From Mariniphaga anaerophila (GTDB taxonomy: Bacteria; Bacteroidota; Bacteroidia; Bacteroidales; Prolixibacteraceae), in assembly GCF_900129025.1 (NCBI RefSeq), contig NZ_FQUM01000006.1, forward strand, positions 1 through 64,000: 64,000 nucleotides of DNA, given 5' to 3'. A model generated the notes under the pieces. That model saw only the letters and a program-made list of their open reading frames with translations, was not told the origin of the DNA and did not search any database. Below, one piece after another: positions 43,522 through 52,370 of the stretch (positions within the stretch are counted from its first letter, which is position 1; every line of letters begins with the position of its first letter). The position numbers and the translations under genes are program-made.

Positions 43522-45920
43522 ATTATTTCTTCCACCACTTCCGGAGGATTGGCCAAAACCGCTCTGTTTCCGTTAACTACAATGGGCCGTTGAAGCAGTT
43601 TCGGATTTTCAACGAGAACCTTTATCCACTCGTCGTCGGATAATTCTTTGCCTTTGTATTTTTCTTTGTAGTCGGCTTCCTGTGTACGAACCAGCTCAAA
43701 CGGTTTTTTGCCTGATTTTTCGACAATTTCCCTCAAATCGGCTTCCGATAAGCCGGTGTTTAAATATTTTATTATCTCCAAATCAAAACCTCTCTCTTCG
43801 AGATATTGTAACCCCGCACGGCTTTTTGTACAACGCGGATTGTGATAAATTTTCATAACAGTATGGTGTCTTTTTTTTATGTAGTTGTAATAATCTTCCT
43901 GGGCACGGTAAGTTTCCTCCAGGCTTGGTTTATTGTACCTGTTTTGCAATTCCGGATCGAGAATACGGGCTTTGGTGTTGTCGCGCAACTGAATTTTCAG
44001 CATCTCTTTCAGTTCTTCCCGAATGTTTTCGTCGTAAACCGGGCAGGCCACTTCAATCCGGCGGTTCAGGTTTCGCGGCATCCAGTCGGCAGACGAAATG
44101 TACATTTTTTCATCGCCATCATTCCCAAACAGAAAAATTCGCGAATGTTCAAGGTATTTATCCACAATACTTATGGCATTAATATTTTCAGAAAGCTTTT
44201 TCCGATCAATCTGCAGCCCAAAAATACCTCTGACAATCAAGTCTATTTTAACGCCGGCCTTAGCAGCTTTATATAATTTCACCATCATTCCGGGGTCAAT
44301 CAGGCTGTTCATCTTCAAAACCATCCAGGCATTTTTCCCGGCTTTTGCCAGCTCAATCTCCCGCTCAATATTTTCGGTAAACACGTCGCGCATAAAAAAC
44401 GGGCTCACCACCAAATGTTTGTAATTGTAGTGCTGGTAATTCTGCTTAAAAAAACCGAATAATTTTTCAACCTCATCTGCCAGTCGAGGATCTGCAGTGA
44501 GCAACCCGTCGTCAGCATACACTTTTGCGGTGCCTTCATGAAAATTGCCGGTTCCGATGTAGGCGTAATTTCTATACCCGTCCTCTTCGTCGCGTTTTAC
44601 CCAGGCCAGTTTGCTGTGCACCTTCATTCCGGGAACGCCGTTTATTACATTGGCTCCTTCTTCCTGCAATTTATTAGACCACATAATATTGGCCTCTTCG
44701 TCGAACCGCGCCTGCAATTCAATAACCACAGTCACATTTTTCCCGTTTCGGACTGCATTTAGCAACGCATTTACAACTCTCGATGCCGGAGCGACCCGGT
44801 AGATGGTAATCCCAATTTCTTTTACCTGCGGGTCAATTGCAGCCTCCCGAAGGAAATCGATAAAGTGATTAAATGTCTGATACGGGTAATGCAGCATCAC
44901 ATCCTTTCTGCGAAGAACCCGCAAAATACTGGTGTGAGGCGGCAAGTCTTTATGGGTGAACGGCGGCAACTTGGTATAATAATGGCGCTTCTTCCCTATT
45001 TCGGGAAAACTCATAAAATCTTTCCGGTTGTGGTACCTTCCCCCGGGAACGGCATTTTCTTTGTCATCCAGCTTCATCTTTTTCAAAATGAAATCCAGCA
45101 TATCTTTTGGAATCTCCCGATCGTAAATCAGCCGCACTGGCTTGCCTTTTTTCCTTTTTTTCAGGCTGTTTGACATTTTTTCGATGAAGCTTTTCGAAAT
45201 ATCATCGTCGATATCCAGCTCGGCATCGCGCGTCATTTTTATGGTATACGCTTCGTACATGTCGTAATCGAAGTAAAAAAACAGGTCGTCGAAGCAATAC
45301 CGGATAACATCGTCGAGCAGCATTACATACGTTTTTTTACCCTCTTTGGGCAGCACGAAAAACCGCGAAACCGACCTGCCCGGAATACGAATTAACGAAT
45401 AAGCAAAATCAGAGGGATCTGACTTTTTCATCAACTTCACTGCCAGATACACCGAGCGATCGCGCAAATAAGGAAACTTATTCTTTTTGCTCAGCATAAT
45501 TGGAACCAGGTTTGGCAAAACTTTCTCGTAAAAATACTTTTTCACAAAAATGCCCTGCTCGCGACTCAGATCCTTTTCGTTAACAATAAAAATATCATTC
45601 TCATTCAGTTCGGCCAAAATATCTTTAAATATCTGCTGAACTTTTTCCTGCTGTTCGTAAACGATACTCTGAATTTTATCGTGCAACTCGCGGGGCGTAA
45701 AATTCCCCAAAAGATTTTCTTCGTCCTTGCCTATGTCAACCATGCGGCGGACAGTAGCCACACGAACACGAAAAAACTCGTCGAGGTTATTGGAAAAAAT
45801 TCCGATAAAGCGGATGCGTTCGAAAAGCGGAGTATTTGGGTCTTTCGCTTCCTGCAAAACCCTTTCGTTAAACGAGAGCCAGCTAATTTCCCTGTTTATG
45901 AAGTTTTCGTTTGAATACAT
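43518..45920 (-). CDS. ppk1: polyphosphate kinase 1 fused to ArsC/YffB-type thioredoxin-fold domain
   Basis: Residues 1-688 are a full-length PPK1, which makes polyphosphate from ATP. The N-terminal helical domain starts NREISWLSFNERVLQEA. The two phospholipase D-like domains carry the histidines of KVHSKLAWVKR (the phosphorylated His) and LEHSRIFLFG. Residues 689-800 are a complete ArsC-family glutaredoxin-like protein starting at its own Met: MKIYHNPRCTKSRAG has the catalytic Cys, and RPIVVNGNRAVLANPPE is the C-terminal signature. The join runs through IKKRHHTV and includes an A8 run. One A less would end ppk1 at a TGA overlapping the arsC ATG. The fusion may therefore be genuine, the product of slippage, or a sequence error. 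Confidence 0.9.
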   Translation of the reverse strand: MYSNENFINREISWLSFNERVLQEAKDPNTPLFERIRFIGIFSNNLDEFFRVRVATVRRMVDIGKDEENLLGNFTPRELHDKIQSIVYEQQEKVQQIFKDILAELNENDIFIVNEKDLSREQGIFVKKYFYEKVLPNLVPIMLSKKNKFPYLRDRSVYLAVKLMKKSDPSDFAYSLIRIPGRSVSRFFVLPKEGKKTYVMLLDDVIRYCFDDLFFYFDYDMYEAYTIKMTRDAELDIDDDISKSFIEKMSNSLKKRKKGKPVRLIYDREIPKDMLDFILKKMKLDDKENAVPGGRYHNRKDFMSFPEIGKKRHYYTKLPPFTHKDLPPHTSILRVLRRKDVMLHYPYQTFNHFIDFLREAAIDPQVKEIGITIYRVAPASRVVNALLNAVRNGKNVTVVIELQARFDEEANIMWSNKLQEEGANVINGVPGMKVHSKLAWVKRDEEDGYRNYAYIGTGNFHEGTAKVYADDGLLTADPRLADEVEKLFGFFKQNYQHYNYKHLVVSPFFMRDVFTENIEREIELAKAGKNAWMVLKMNSLIDPGMMVKLYKAAKAGVKIDLIVRGIFGLQIDRKKLSENINAISIVDKYLEHSRIFLFGNDGDEKMYISSADWMPRNLNRRIEVACPVYDENIREELKEMLKIQLRDNTKARILDPELQNRYNKPSLEETYRAQEDYYNYIKKRHHTVMKIYHNPRCTKSRAGLQYLEERGFDLEIIKYLNTGLSEADLREIVEKSGKKPFELVRTQEADYKEKYKGKELSDDEWIKVLVENPKLLQRPIVVNGNRAVLANPPEVVEEII

Positions 45921-45941
45921 ACCCAGACTATTTTAAAGAAG

Positions 45942-45949
45942 CAAACGTA
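45942..45949 (-). promoter_or_regulatory. candidate -7 box for ppk1
   Basis: On the minus strand TACGTTTG fits TAnnTTTG and lies 21 bases before the ppk1 ATG. Confidence 0.45.
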
Positions 45950-46020
45950 CAAAATACTTCTTTTGTTGATTCCTTCTTAAAAATAGAAAAAGATAGCAGA
46001 CCGGCAAATGATTTTAACGA

Positions 46021-47110
46021 CTACTGCCCGCCAAATTCCATCAGGTAAGCTTTTATCAATCCATCGAGTTCGCCGTCGAGCACCGCATTTACGTTGCCGG
46101 TTTCGTAATTGGTGCGCAGGTCTTTCACCATTTTGTAGGGCTGCAGCACATACGACCGGATTTGCGAACCCCACTCAATTTTCTTTTTCTGAGATTCAAT
46201 CTCTGCTTCCTTTTCGCGGCGTTTGCGCAACTCCATTTCGTAGAGTTGAGATTTCAGCAGGCGAAGTGCATTTTCTTTGTTTCCGCCCTGCGAACGGCTT
46301 TCGGTATTTTCAATAATAATTCCGGTGGGAGCATGCCGCAGTCGCACGCCGGTTTCAACCTTGTTTACATTCTGTCCGCCGGCACCGCTACTCCTGAAAG
46401 TTTCCCAGGTAATATCAGCAGGATTAATTTCAATTTCAATGGTATCATCAACCAGAGGCGCAACATAAACCGAAGTAAAAGAGGTCATTCGTTTGTTTTG
46501 TGCATTAAACGGAGAAAGACGCACCAGGCGGTGTACTCCGTTTTCGCTTTTGAGGTAACCGTAGGCAAAATCGCCATCTACCTCCAGCGTACAACTTTTA
46601 ATCCCCACCTCGTCGCCGTGTTGCATGTCGGCCACTTTAATTTTGTAGCCTTTATCTTCGCACCAGCGGGTGTACATTCTAAAAAGCATGTCGGCCCAGT
46701 CGTTACTTTCTGTTCCACCGGCGCCAGCATTAATTTTAAGAACTGCCCCCAAATGATCTTCTTCGCTTCGCAGCATGTTTTTTGTTTCCAGTTTTTCCAC
46801 CAAATCGAGCGTTTCAGCGTGAGCTTTCTCAATCTCTTCTTCGGTTGCTTCTTCGGCTTCAAAAAACTCGTACAAAACACCAAGGTCTTCCACTGCCTGA
46901 TTTACTTGCTCAAATCCGCGAGTCCATTCCTTAATGGATTTGATGGTTCTCATCTGCTTTTCAGCATCTTGCGGATTGGACCAAAAATCAGGATCCTGCG
47001 TTTTTAGCTCTTCTTCTTGTAGTTGAATTAATTTTGCATCGTAGTCAAAGATGCCTCCTCAGCGCATCCCGGCGCTCCAGAAGATCTTTTATCTGGTCTT
47101 TCAATATCAT
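46021..47110 (-). CDS. prfB: peptide chain release factor 2 (programmed +1 frameshift)
   Basis: RF2 reads UGA and UAA stop codons. The first 21 codons (47110-47048, [15 protein letters not shown]...RRHL) end at an in-frame TGA. Reading continues in the +1 frame from 47046 to 46021, giving about 362 residues in total. The RF2 tripeptide SPF ([11 protein letters not shown]) and the peptidyl-hydrolysis motif GGQ ([11 protein letters not shown]) are present. The shift makes RF2 level control its own synthesis: when RF2 is scarce, the ribosome pauses at UGA and slips. A longest-ORF call starting at 46953 ([10 protein letters not shown]) would miss about 52 N-terminal residues. Confidence 0.95.
47044..47062 (-). 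promoter_or_regulatory. prfB programmed +1 frameshift site
   Basis: The minus strand reads AGGAGG, three bases, then CTTTGAC. This is the classic RF2 signal: a Shine-Dalgarno-like element just before CTT TGA C, where the ribosome slips to read CTT then GAC. A strong internal SD-like sequence is notable in a phylum that rarely uses SD for initiation. Confidence 0.95.
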
Positions 47111-47134
47111 TATTACTGCTTTTTTTGTGGGTTG

Positions 47135-47142
47135 CAAAGGTA
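47135..47142 (-). promoter_or_regulatory. candidate -7 box for prfB
   Basis: On the minus strand TACCTTTG fits TAnnTTTG, 24 bases before the prfB ATG at 47110 and just past the recX stop. Confidence 0.5.
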
Positions 47143-47155
47143 AAAAGAATCTCAA

Positions 47156-47626
47156 TTATCCGGCAACATCGTTTAAATAGCGGTGAATTAATTCCGGTTC
47201 GAAACCGCGGTTTTGTGTAAAACGAATGATCTGCGCCATTTTTTCAAATTTATTTTTCTTTTTTACTGCACGTGCTTTTTCTTTCATTGTTTTAATCAGC
47301 ACGTCCCGGTATTTATCCTGATCTATTTCTTCCAGGGCATTCAGAATTAAACTGTCCGAAAGTCCCTTCATTTTCAGGTAGTGGCGCATTTTTACTTTTC
47401 CCCACTTGTTAAATTTGAATTTATCGGAAACGTACGACCGGGCGTACCGCTCATCGTCAATAAATTTTTCTTCTTTCAGTTTTGAAATCATTTCAGTTGC
47501 CTGCTCGTCATCAATTCCGGCAGCCGTAATCTTTCGCTGAATATCAAAAGAGCACTGCTCTGAACGACTGCAAAGAGCAGCCATTTTGGCAAATACTTCC
47601 TGTATAGATTTTTGTTCGTTTTCCAT
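47156..47626 (-). CDS. recX: regulatory protein RecX
   Basis: RecX modulates RecA filaments. The 156-residue protein is helical with the RecX repeats: LKEEKFIDDERYARSYVSDK is the typical central signature, and KWGKVKMRHYLKMKGLSDSLI follows. recA is not adjacent. It is 45 bases ahead of the prfB start on the same strand, with a promoter box in between. Confidence 0.9.
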   Translation of the reverse strand: MENEQKSIQEVFAKMAALCSRSEQCSFDIQRKITAAGIDDEQATEMISKLKEEKFIDDERYARSYVSDKFKFNKWGKVKMRHYLKMKGLSDSLILNALEEIDQDKYRDVLIKTMKEKARAVKKKNKFEKMAQIIRFTQNRGFEPELIHRYLNDVAG

Positions 47627-47703
47627 GGATAACCGATTGATTTTTAATCAGACACTAAATTAGCGAAAAAACCAGAAAAAGTTCATTCACCAAGAGGATT
47701 CTC

Positions 47704-48168
47704 CTAAATTGAATCCTGATATCCTTTGTCTTCCAGCAGATGGGGCTTCATCGACGCCTCCACCGCAAGTTGATCGCACCGCTCGTTCAGCGGGTTATTG
47801 GCGTGCCCTTTCACCCAAACAAACCTCACATGATGTTTCTTGTAAATTTCGAGAAAACGCGTCCAAAGATCCGGATTCTTCTTCCCTTTGAACCTTTTTT
47901 TTACCCAGTTGAACACCCATCCTTTTTCAACGGCATCGGCCACATATTTTGAATCGGTGTACACAGTAACTTCACACCCGGGAACTTTTAATGCTTCAAG
48001 CGCTGTTATCACAGCCAGTAGTTCCATCCGGTTATTGGTGGTAAGGCGGTACCCTTCTGAAAGCTCTTTCCGGTGCTGCCCCGACAGCAGCACAGCTCCG
48101 TAGCCTCCGGGCCCAGGATTTCCGCGGGCAGCGCCATCGGTATAAATTGTTATTTTAGGTGTTGCCAT
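47704..48168 (-). CDS. rnhA: ribonuclease HI
   Basis: This enzyme cleaves RNA in RNA:DNA hybrids. The 154-residue protein has the DEDD active site: Asp in IYTDGAARGNPGPGGYGAV, Glu in NNRMELLAVITAL, Asp in VYTDSKYV and Asp in NERCDQLAVEA. WVKGHANNPLNE holds the family's His. Length and motif order match the E. coli enzyme, including the basic protrusion region (WVKKRFKGKK). Confidence 0.95.
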   Translation of the reverse strand: MATPKITIYTDGAARGNPGPGGYGAVLLSGQHRKELSEGYRLTTNNRMELLAVITALEALKVPGCEVTVYTDSKYVADAVEKGWVFNWVKKRFKGKKNPDLWTRFLEIYKKHHVRFVWVKGHANNPLNERCDQLAVEASMKPHLLEDKGYQDSI

Positions 48169-48348
48169 GTCTGAATATTGGAACTAAAGTACAAAGTAAA
48201 ACAAAATAAAAACGAATCGTTCAGCCTCGCATATACAAAGCAGGCAGTTTCGGCATCGAACTTATCAAATTGTGATATTCTGAAATGGGCAACAATTCTT
48301 TTACTTATTAAAGTCATCCCTTTTTTTATATAAACTATTGAGCAAGTT

Positions 48349-49017
48349 TTACTCAGTCTCTATCTCATAGACTAAGTCAAATCTTTGAATATATAAGTTA
48401 TGAATCGTTATAATGTGATTGTCAAAATGAAGTTGTGGCGATGTCTTTAATAAATATTCCAAATCAGGAATTTTCAATTCAACAATTTTATCTGCAATTT
48501 CCCCTGTATTACTGCCATCGCTCGTAAAAATATAATATCTGCATCCGTATCCTGATATTCTAATTTGATTATCAACAATTAATCCTTTAAAGAGAAGACC
48601 ACTAGAGCCTAATTCATTAAAATAAAAGCATAAAGTATCATTAACTTGAGTTACATTCCCATTTCTAATGGTTGTTGTATCACCTGTAATGCAATAGTAC
48701 GATACAGTACTGTCTCCTTTAATCTCAATCTTCTCATAAGGAAATTCAAATTCATCAAAAAAAACAAAATCATCCGGAGAATACATGTAAGACAAAGAAT
48801 CAAGTGTATTCCCTTTCGCATCATAACATTTTATGCCATCAATGAAAGAATAATCCCGAAAACTATATCGTTCTGTTTTAATATCTTCGATATCTTCTTC
48901 TTCAAAAAATATGGGCTCTTTTTCACACGACACATTAAAAACTATAATTGATAATATTATCAAATACTTACACAACAAAAAGCATCTGAAGTTGATAAAC
49001 GTGTGTTCTATTTTCAT
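48349..49017 (-). CDS. AT-rich lipoprotein gene, unknown function
   Basis: The 222-residue product has a long lipoprotein signal (LLCKYLIILSIIVFNVSC). An acidic segment follows (EEEDIEDIKTE), then beta-rich sequence with many Tyr, Phe and Asp residues. I recognise no domain. Base composition is visibly more AT-rich than its neighbours, which may mean later acquisition. It is flanked by about 180 bases on each side, with a terminator belonging to the S46 gene on its upstream side. Confidence 0.65.
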   Translation of the reverse strand: MKIEHTFINFRCFLLCKYLIILSIIVFNVSCEKEPIFFEEEDIEDIKTERYSFRDYSFIDGIKCYDAKGNTLDSLSYMYSPDDFVFFDEFEFPYEKIEIKGDSTVSYYCITGDTTTIRNGNVTQVNDTLCFYFNELGSSGLLFKGLIVDNQIRISGYGCRYYIFTSDGSNTGEIADKIVELKIPDLEYLLKTSPQLHFDNHIITIHNLYIQRFDLVYEIETE

Positions 49018-49112
49018 TATTTTTCGTTTTGATTATTATGTAAAATCAAAAATATATCTTTTTCTTAATTTTTCACACAAATGTGCCCTAACTTCTTTTC
49101 CCGGCTAAATCC

Positions 49113-49144
49113 AAAAAAAAATCCCCGCCGAAAACTGACGGGGA
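49113..49144 (-). terminator. intrinsic terminator after the S46 peptidase gene
   Basis: On the minus strand TCCCCGTC pairs with GGCGGGGA (eight pairs, one G-U) around a seven-base loop, followed by nine T. Confidence 0.88.
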
Positions 49145-49195
49145 CAATTCCAATCAAAATATCGTTCCATCTACGTTAGAAGATGGTTATTGCTT

Positions 49196-51349
49196 CTATT
49201 CTACAATATTCATTTCATCGATGAGATGAGTTGCTCCGGCATATTTGTCGATAATCCATAACACGAAACGGATATCTACATTAATACAACGCTGCAACTC
49301 GGGTTCAAAAGCGATGTCGCCGCTCATTGCTTCCCAGTTTCCGTCGAAAGCTACGCCAATTAATTCGCCGTTGGCATTGAGCACCGGACTACCCGAGTTT
49401 CCTCCGGTAATGTCGTTATTGGTAATAAAGCAGGTATGCAGTTCGCCATCTTCGGCGGCATATCTTCCAAAATCTTTTGCATGCAGCAGCTCTTTCATGC
49501 GGGCCGGCACATCAAATTCGCTGTCGCCCGGAATTTCTTTTTCCAGGTATCCGTCGGCAGTTGTGAAATATTTGTAAATAACTCCGTCGCGCGGTTCATA
49601 GTCGTGTACCTGTCCGTATGTAACACGCATGGTAGAATTGGCATCGGGATAGAAATTTGTGCCATTCTCCATTTCCATTAATCCGGCAAGAAAAAGTCGA
49701 TTCCCTCGATCCAACATATCTTCGTTTTCTTCCGACAAATCATTCAATTCTCTGAATTTATCGAAAATATCGAGCGCAGCCTGAAAAGCCATGTCTTTTT
49801 CCAAATCCTTCATTTTCGGGTTTTCCAGGAACTGAGCCAATTCGTTTTTATCGTCGAAAACAGATTTTTTAAACATTTTTTCGGCGTACTTGCCAAAATC
49901 ACCTTTGTACTTTTTCAGCACTTCGGCAAAAAATGCAGGATGGTATTTTGGGTCTACATTATCGGCATACAACTTCATAAGAGAAGCAACCACTTTCTGG
50001 TCGGTTTCCGCGTCGTAATCTTTAAAATGGGTATCCATGCCCATGGACACACGTTTTTTTATCATCTCCATAAACTCGGTGCGGGTTTCGCCTTCGCCAA
50101 GCAAACGATAAATCGGGAGCGCCCGGTATGAAAACATAAAAATTTCAGGACCGCGAACCATTGCTTCTGCCATGTATTCCTGTGCTTTTCTAACTTCAGT
50201 ATTCTCGTAGGCTTCTTTAATTGATTCCAGTGCTTCGCCGTACTTTTGTTTGCGGCTGTCGTCAGCATTTACCCATTGAGTAAATTTGGTTTCCAAATCT
50301 TTCTTTTTTGCTACAACGTTCAGGTTTTCCAACCCACGGTTTTGCCCGATGCTGTATTTGTAGTAGTTTGAACTTCCGGCATATTTTGATGCGTACTGAA
50401 TGCGTGCTTTCTGACTGGTGCTCATGTACTGGTCAATTATGCCCAGCTTTTCTCCGCGTACCTGTATCCTCACCGGGTTGGTAACATTCATGGTGTATTC
50501 AACACCGTACGATGTTTCGTAACGGTTTGTTCTTCCCGGGTATCCCATAATCATTGCAAAGTCACCCTCTTTTATTCCGTTCAGAGAAACCGGGAAAAAA
50601 TGTTTCGGTGAGTAAGGAATATTATCTTCAGAGTAGCTTGCAGGCTTTCCGTCGGGGCCTGAATAAACTCTGAACAGCGAAAAATCGGCAGTATGGCGGG
50701 GCCACATCCAGTTATCGGTATCGCCGCCAAATTTACCCAGCGCCTGCGGTGGAGCGCCAACCAAACGTACATCGTTGAAAGTTTCCAACACGAACAGAAA
50801 AAACTGGTTCGAATTGAAAAAACTACGCACATAAGTTTCATAATGAGTATCACCTTTGGCCTCTTTTTCCAAATCCCTGGTAACACTACTTATTTTTTTT
50901 GTCCGCTCTTCTTCTGTCATATCATCCGAAAGCTCAGCAGTAACCTTTTGGGTAACATCTTCGATACGCACCAGAAAAGAAACTGTTTTGCCTGGGTTGG
51001 GCAGCTCTTCTTCGCGGGTCATTGCCCAAAATCCATCCTGAAGATAATCGTGTTCTACGCTTGAATGGTTCTGAATTTCATCGAATCCGCAATGGTGGTT
51101 TGTAAGCAGAAGCCCTTCTTTTGAAATCAGTTCGGCGGTACACGACCCCCTGTCTAATGCAACAACTGCATCTTTTAAACTTGAATTATTAATACTGTAT
51201 ATATCTTCTGCAGACAACTCAAATCCCATCTGCTGCATGTCGGAAATATTCAGTTTTTGTATTAACGAGGGCAGCCACATCCCTTCATCAGCCATTGCTC
51301 TTCCCCCCAATAAAATCGTCAAGAGCAGTAGGAAACTCAATCTTCTCAT
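49196..51349 (-). CDS. S46 family dipeptidyl-peptidase (DPP7/DPP11 type)
   Basis: This periplasmic exopeptidase releases dipeptides, central to peptide feeding in Bacteroidota. A signal peptide ends at GGRAMA, and the mature protein begins DEGMWLP, as in the family. The chymotrypsin-like triad is visible: His in TNHHCG (85-86), Asp in GDTDNWMWPRHTADF, Ser652 in TGGNSGSPV. The residue that sets P1 preference appears in FDGNWEAMSGD as Gly, which favours DPP7-like hydrophobic specificity over DPP11 (Arg at that place). The start is ATG 51349; a TTG three codons earlier extends the open frame. Length is 717 residues. Confidence 0.92.
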   Translation of the reverse strand: MRRLSFLLLLTILLGGRAMADEGMWLPSLIQKLNISDMQQMGFELSAEDIYSINNSSLKDAVVALDRGSCTAELISKEGLLLTNHHCGFDEIQNHSSVEHDYLQDGFWAMTREEELPNPGKTVSFLVRIEDVTQKVTAELSDDMTEEERTKKISSVTRDLEKEAKGDTHYETYVRSFFNSNQFFLFVLETFNDVRLVGAPPQALGKFGGDTDNWMWPRHTADFSLFRVYSGPDGKPASYSEDNIPYSPKHFFPVSLNGIKEGDFAMIMGYPGRTNRYETSYGVEYTMNVTNPVRIQVRGEKLGIIDQYMSTSQKARIQYASKYAGSSNYYKYSIGQNRGLENLNVVAKKKDLETKFTQWVNADDSRKQKYGEALESIKEAYENTEVRKAQEYMAEAMVRGPEIFMFSYRALPIYRLLGEGETRTEFMEMIKKRVSMGMDTHFKDYDAETDQKVVASLMKLYADNVDPKYHPAFFAEVLKKYKGDFGKYAEKMFKKSVFDDKNELAQFLENPKMKDLEKDMAFQAALDIFDKFRELNDLSEENEDMLDRGNRLFLAGLMEMENGTNFYPDANSTMRVTYGQVHDYEPRDGVIYKYFTTADGYLEKEIPGDSEFDVPARMKELLHAKDFGRYAAEDGELHTCFITNNDITGGNSGSPVLNANGELIGVAFDGNWEAMSGDIAFEPELQRCINVDIRFVLWIIDKYAGATHLIDEMNIVE

Positions 51350-51381
51350 TATAATCAACTAATTTTTAAATTTTAAAACTG

Positions 51382-51389
51382 CAAATATA
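51382..51389 (-). promoter_or_regulatory. candidate -7 box for the S46 peptidase gene
   Basis: On the minus strand TATATTTG fits TAnnTTTG, 32 bases before the ATG. Confidence 0.5.
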
Positions 51390-51484
51390 ATATTTCGCTT
51401 TTCATTGGGTCACGATTTATGTTCTGTTTACAGTAAGGTTTGGTTAAAAAACTATAATCCACACTGTGTTTTATCAATTCTTAC

Positions 51485-51492
51485 TAATTTTG
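51485..51492 (+). promoter_or_regulatory. candidate -7 box for the M23-dxr-rseP operon
   Basis: TAATTTTG fits TAnnTTTG, 28 bases before the GTG start of the M23 gene. With the minus-strand box at 51382-51389 it defines a divergent promoter region. Confidence 0.5.
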
Positions 51493-51520
51493 TTGCTCTC
51501 AAAATAAAAGCTGAGAGCAC

Positions 51521-52366
51521 GTGAAGAAAAAACTAATGAGAAAGTTAAACGATCGCTATCGTTTAATTATATACAACGACACTACATTTCAGTCGGTATG
51601 GAGTATGAAACTCACCCGCCTGAAAGTATTTACCGTTACCAGCCTTCTGTCTGCAATTATTGTAATTCTGGTTATTTTGCTTATTGCAACAACCGGATTG
51701 CGCGAATACATTCCCGGATACCCGAAAGCCGAGTACAGGCAGATGTTGGTTTTAACAGCACTGAAAGTTGATTCGCTGGAAAATGAGCTTTACAAACGCG
51801 ATCAGTTTTTCAAAGGAATTCAGGCAATTGTTTCGGGCGAAGTGCCTGAAGATAATTTGGTAATAGATACCTCCAGCTTTTCCAACCAGATAGAATTTGA
51901 AACGTTTAACCACGATTCGGTTTTTCAGGACAAACTGCTGGCAGAACAGATAAATTTAATGCCCGGCGGAAAATCGAACCGCCATTTGAGTTTGAGCCAG
52001 ATTCATTTTTTTGTGCCCGTAAAAGGTGTTATCACCAACAAGTTTAAATCCACAACAGACCATTTCGGGATTGATTTGGTGAGCGAACCAAACGCACGAA
52101 TTTCGGCGATAATGGACGGAACGGTTATTTTTTCGGGATGGACCATAGAAACCGGGTACGCAATTTACGTGCAACACAACGCAGATTTGGTGTCGGTTTA
52201 CAAGCACAATTCGGAGCTGTTAAAAAACGAAGGAGACAGGGTAAAAGCCGGAGAAGCAATTGCAATAATTGGCAACACCGGAGAACTTTCCACCGGGCCT
52301 CACCTTCATTTTGAATTGTGGCACAACGGCGCAGCAATTGACCCGGAACAATACATTGATTTTTAG
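51521..52366 (+). CDS. M23 family metallopeptidase (LytM domain)
   Basis: This membrane-anchored murein endopeptidase of 281 residues has a transmembrane helix at about 38-58 (VTSLLSAIIVILVILLIATT). A short coiled linker follows, and the M23 domain covers the last 130 residues. Zinc ligands are present: His181 and Asp185 in HFGID, and His263 in HLHFELW, with His261 as catalytic residue. It should therefore be active, unlike the degenerate LytM activators. The start is GTG 51521 (ATG 51536 is possible). dxr begins four bases after its stop. Confidence 0.88.
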   Translation: MKKKLMRKLNDRYRLIIYNDTTFQSVWSMKLTRLKVFTVTSLLSAIIVILVILLIATTGLREYIPGYPKAEYRQMLVLTALKVDSLENELYKRDQFFKGIQAIVSGEVPEDNLVIDTSSFSNQIEFETFNHDSVFQDKLLAEQINLMPGGKSNRHLSLSQIHFFVPVKGVITNKFKSTTDHFGIDLVSEPNARISAIMDGTVIFSGWTIETGYAIYVQHNADLVSVYKHNSELLKNEGDRVKAGEAIAIIGNTGELSTGPHLHFELWHNGAAIDPEQYIDF

Positions 52367-52370
52367 AATT

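Noticed and set aside
46021-46953. prfB as a 310-residue gene starting at [10 protein letters not shown]
   Set aside because: Reading upstream shows the standard RF2 N-terminus, AGGAGG and CTTTGAC, so the short call is an artefact of the frameshift.
46162-47007. 281-codon plus-strand ORF opposite prfB
   Set aside because: It is antisense to conserved RF2 coding sequence and rich in Phe, as expected from the complement of Lys/Glu codons.
52269-52370. Upstream start of dxr inside the M23 gene
   Set aside because: The extra 34 residues are an out-of-frame reading of the M23 C-terminus; MKKRIAILGSTG is the normal Dxr start.
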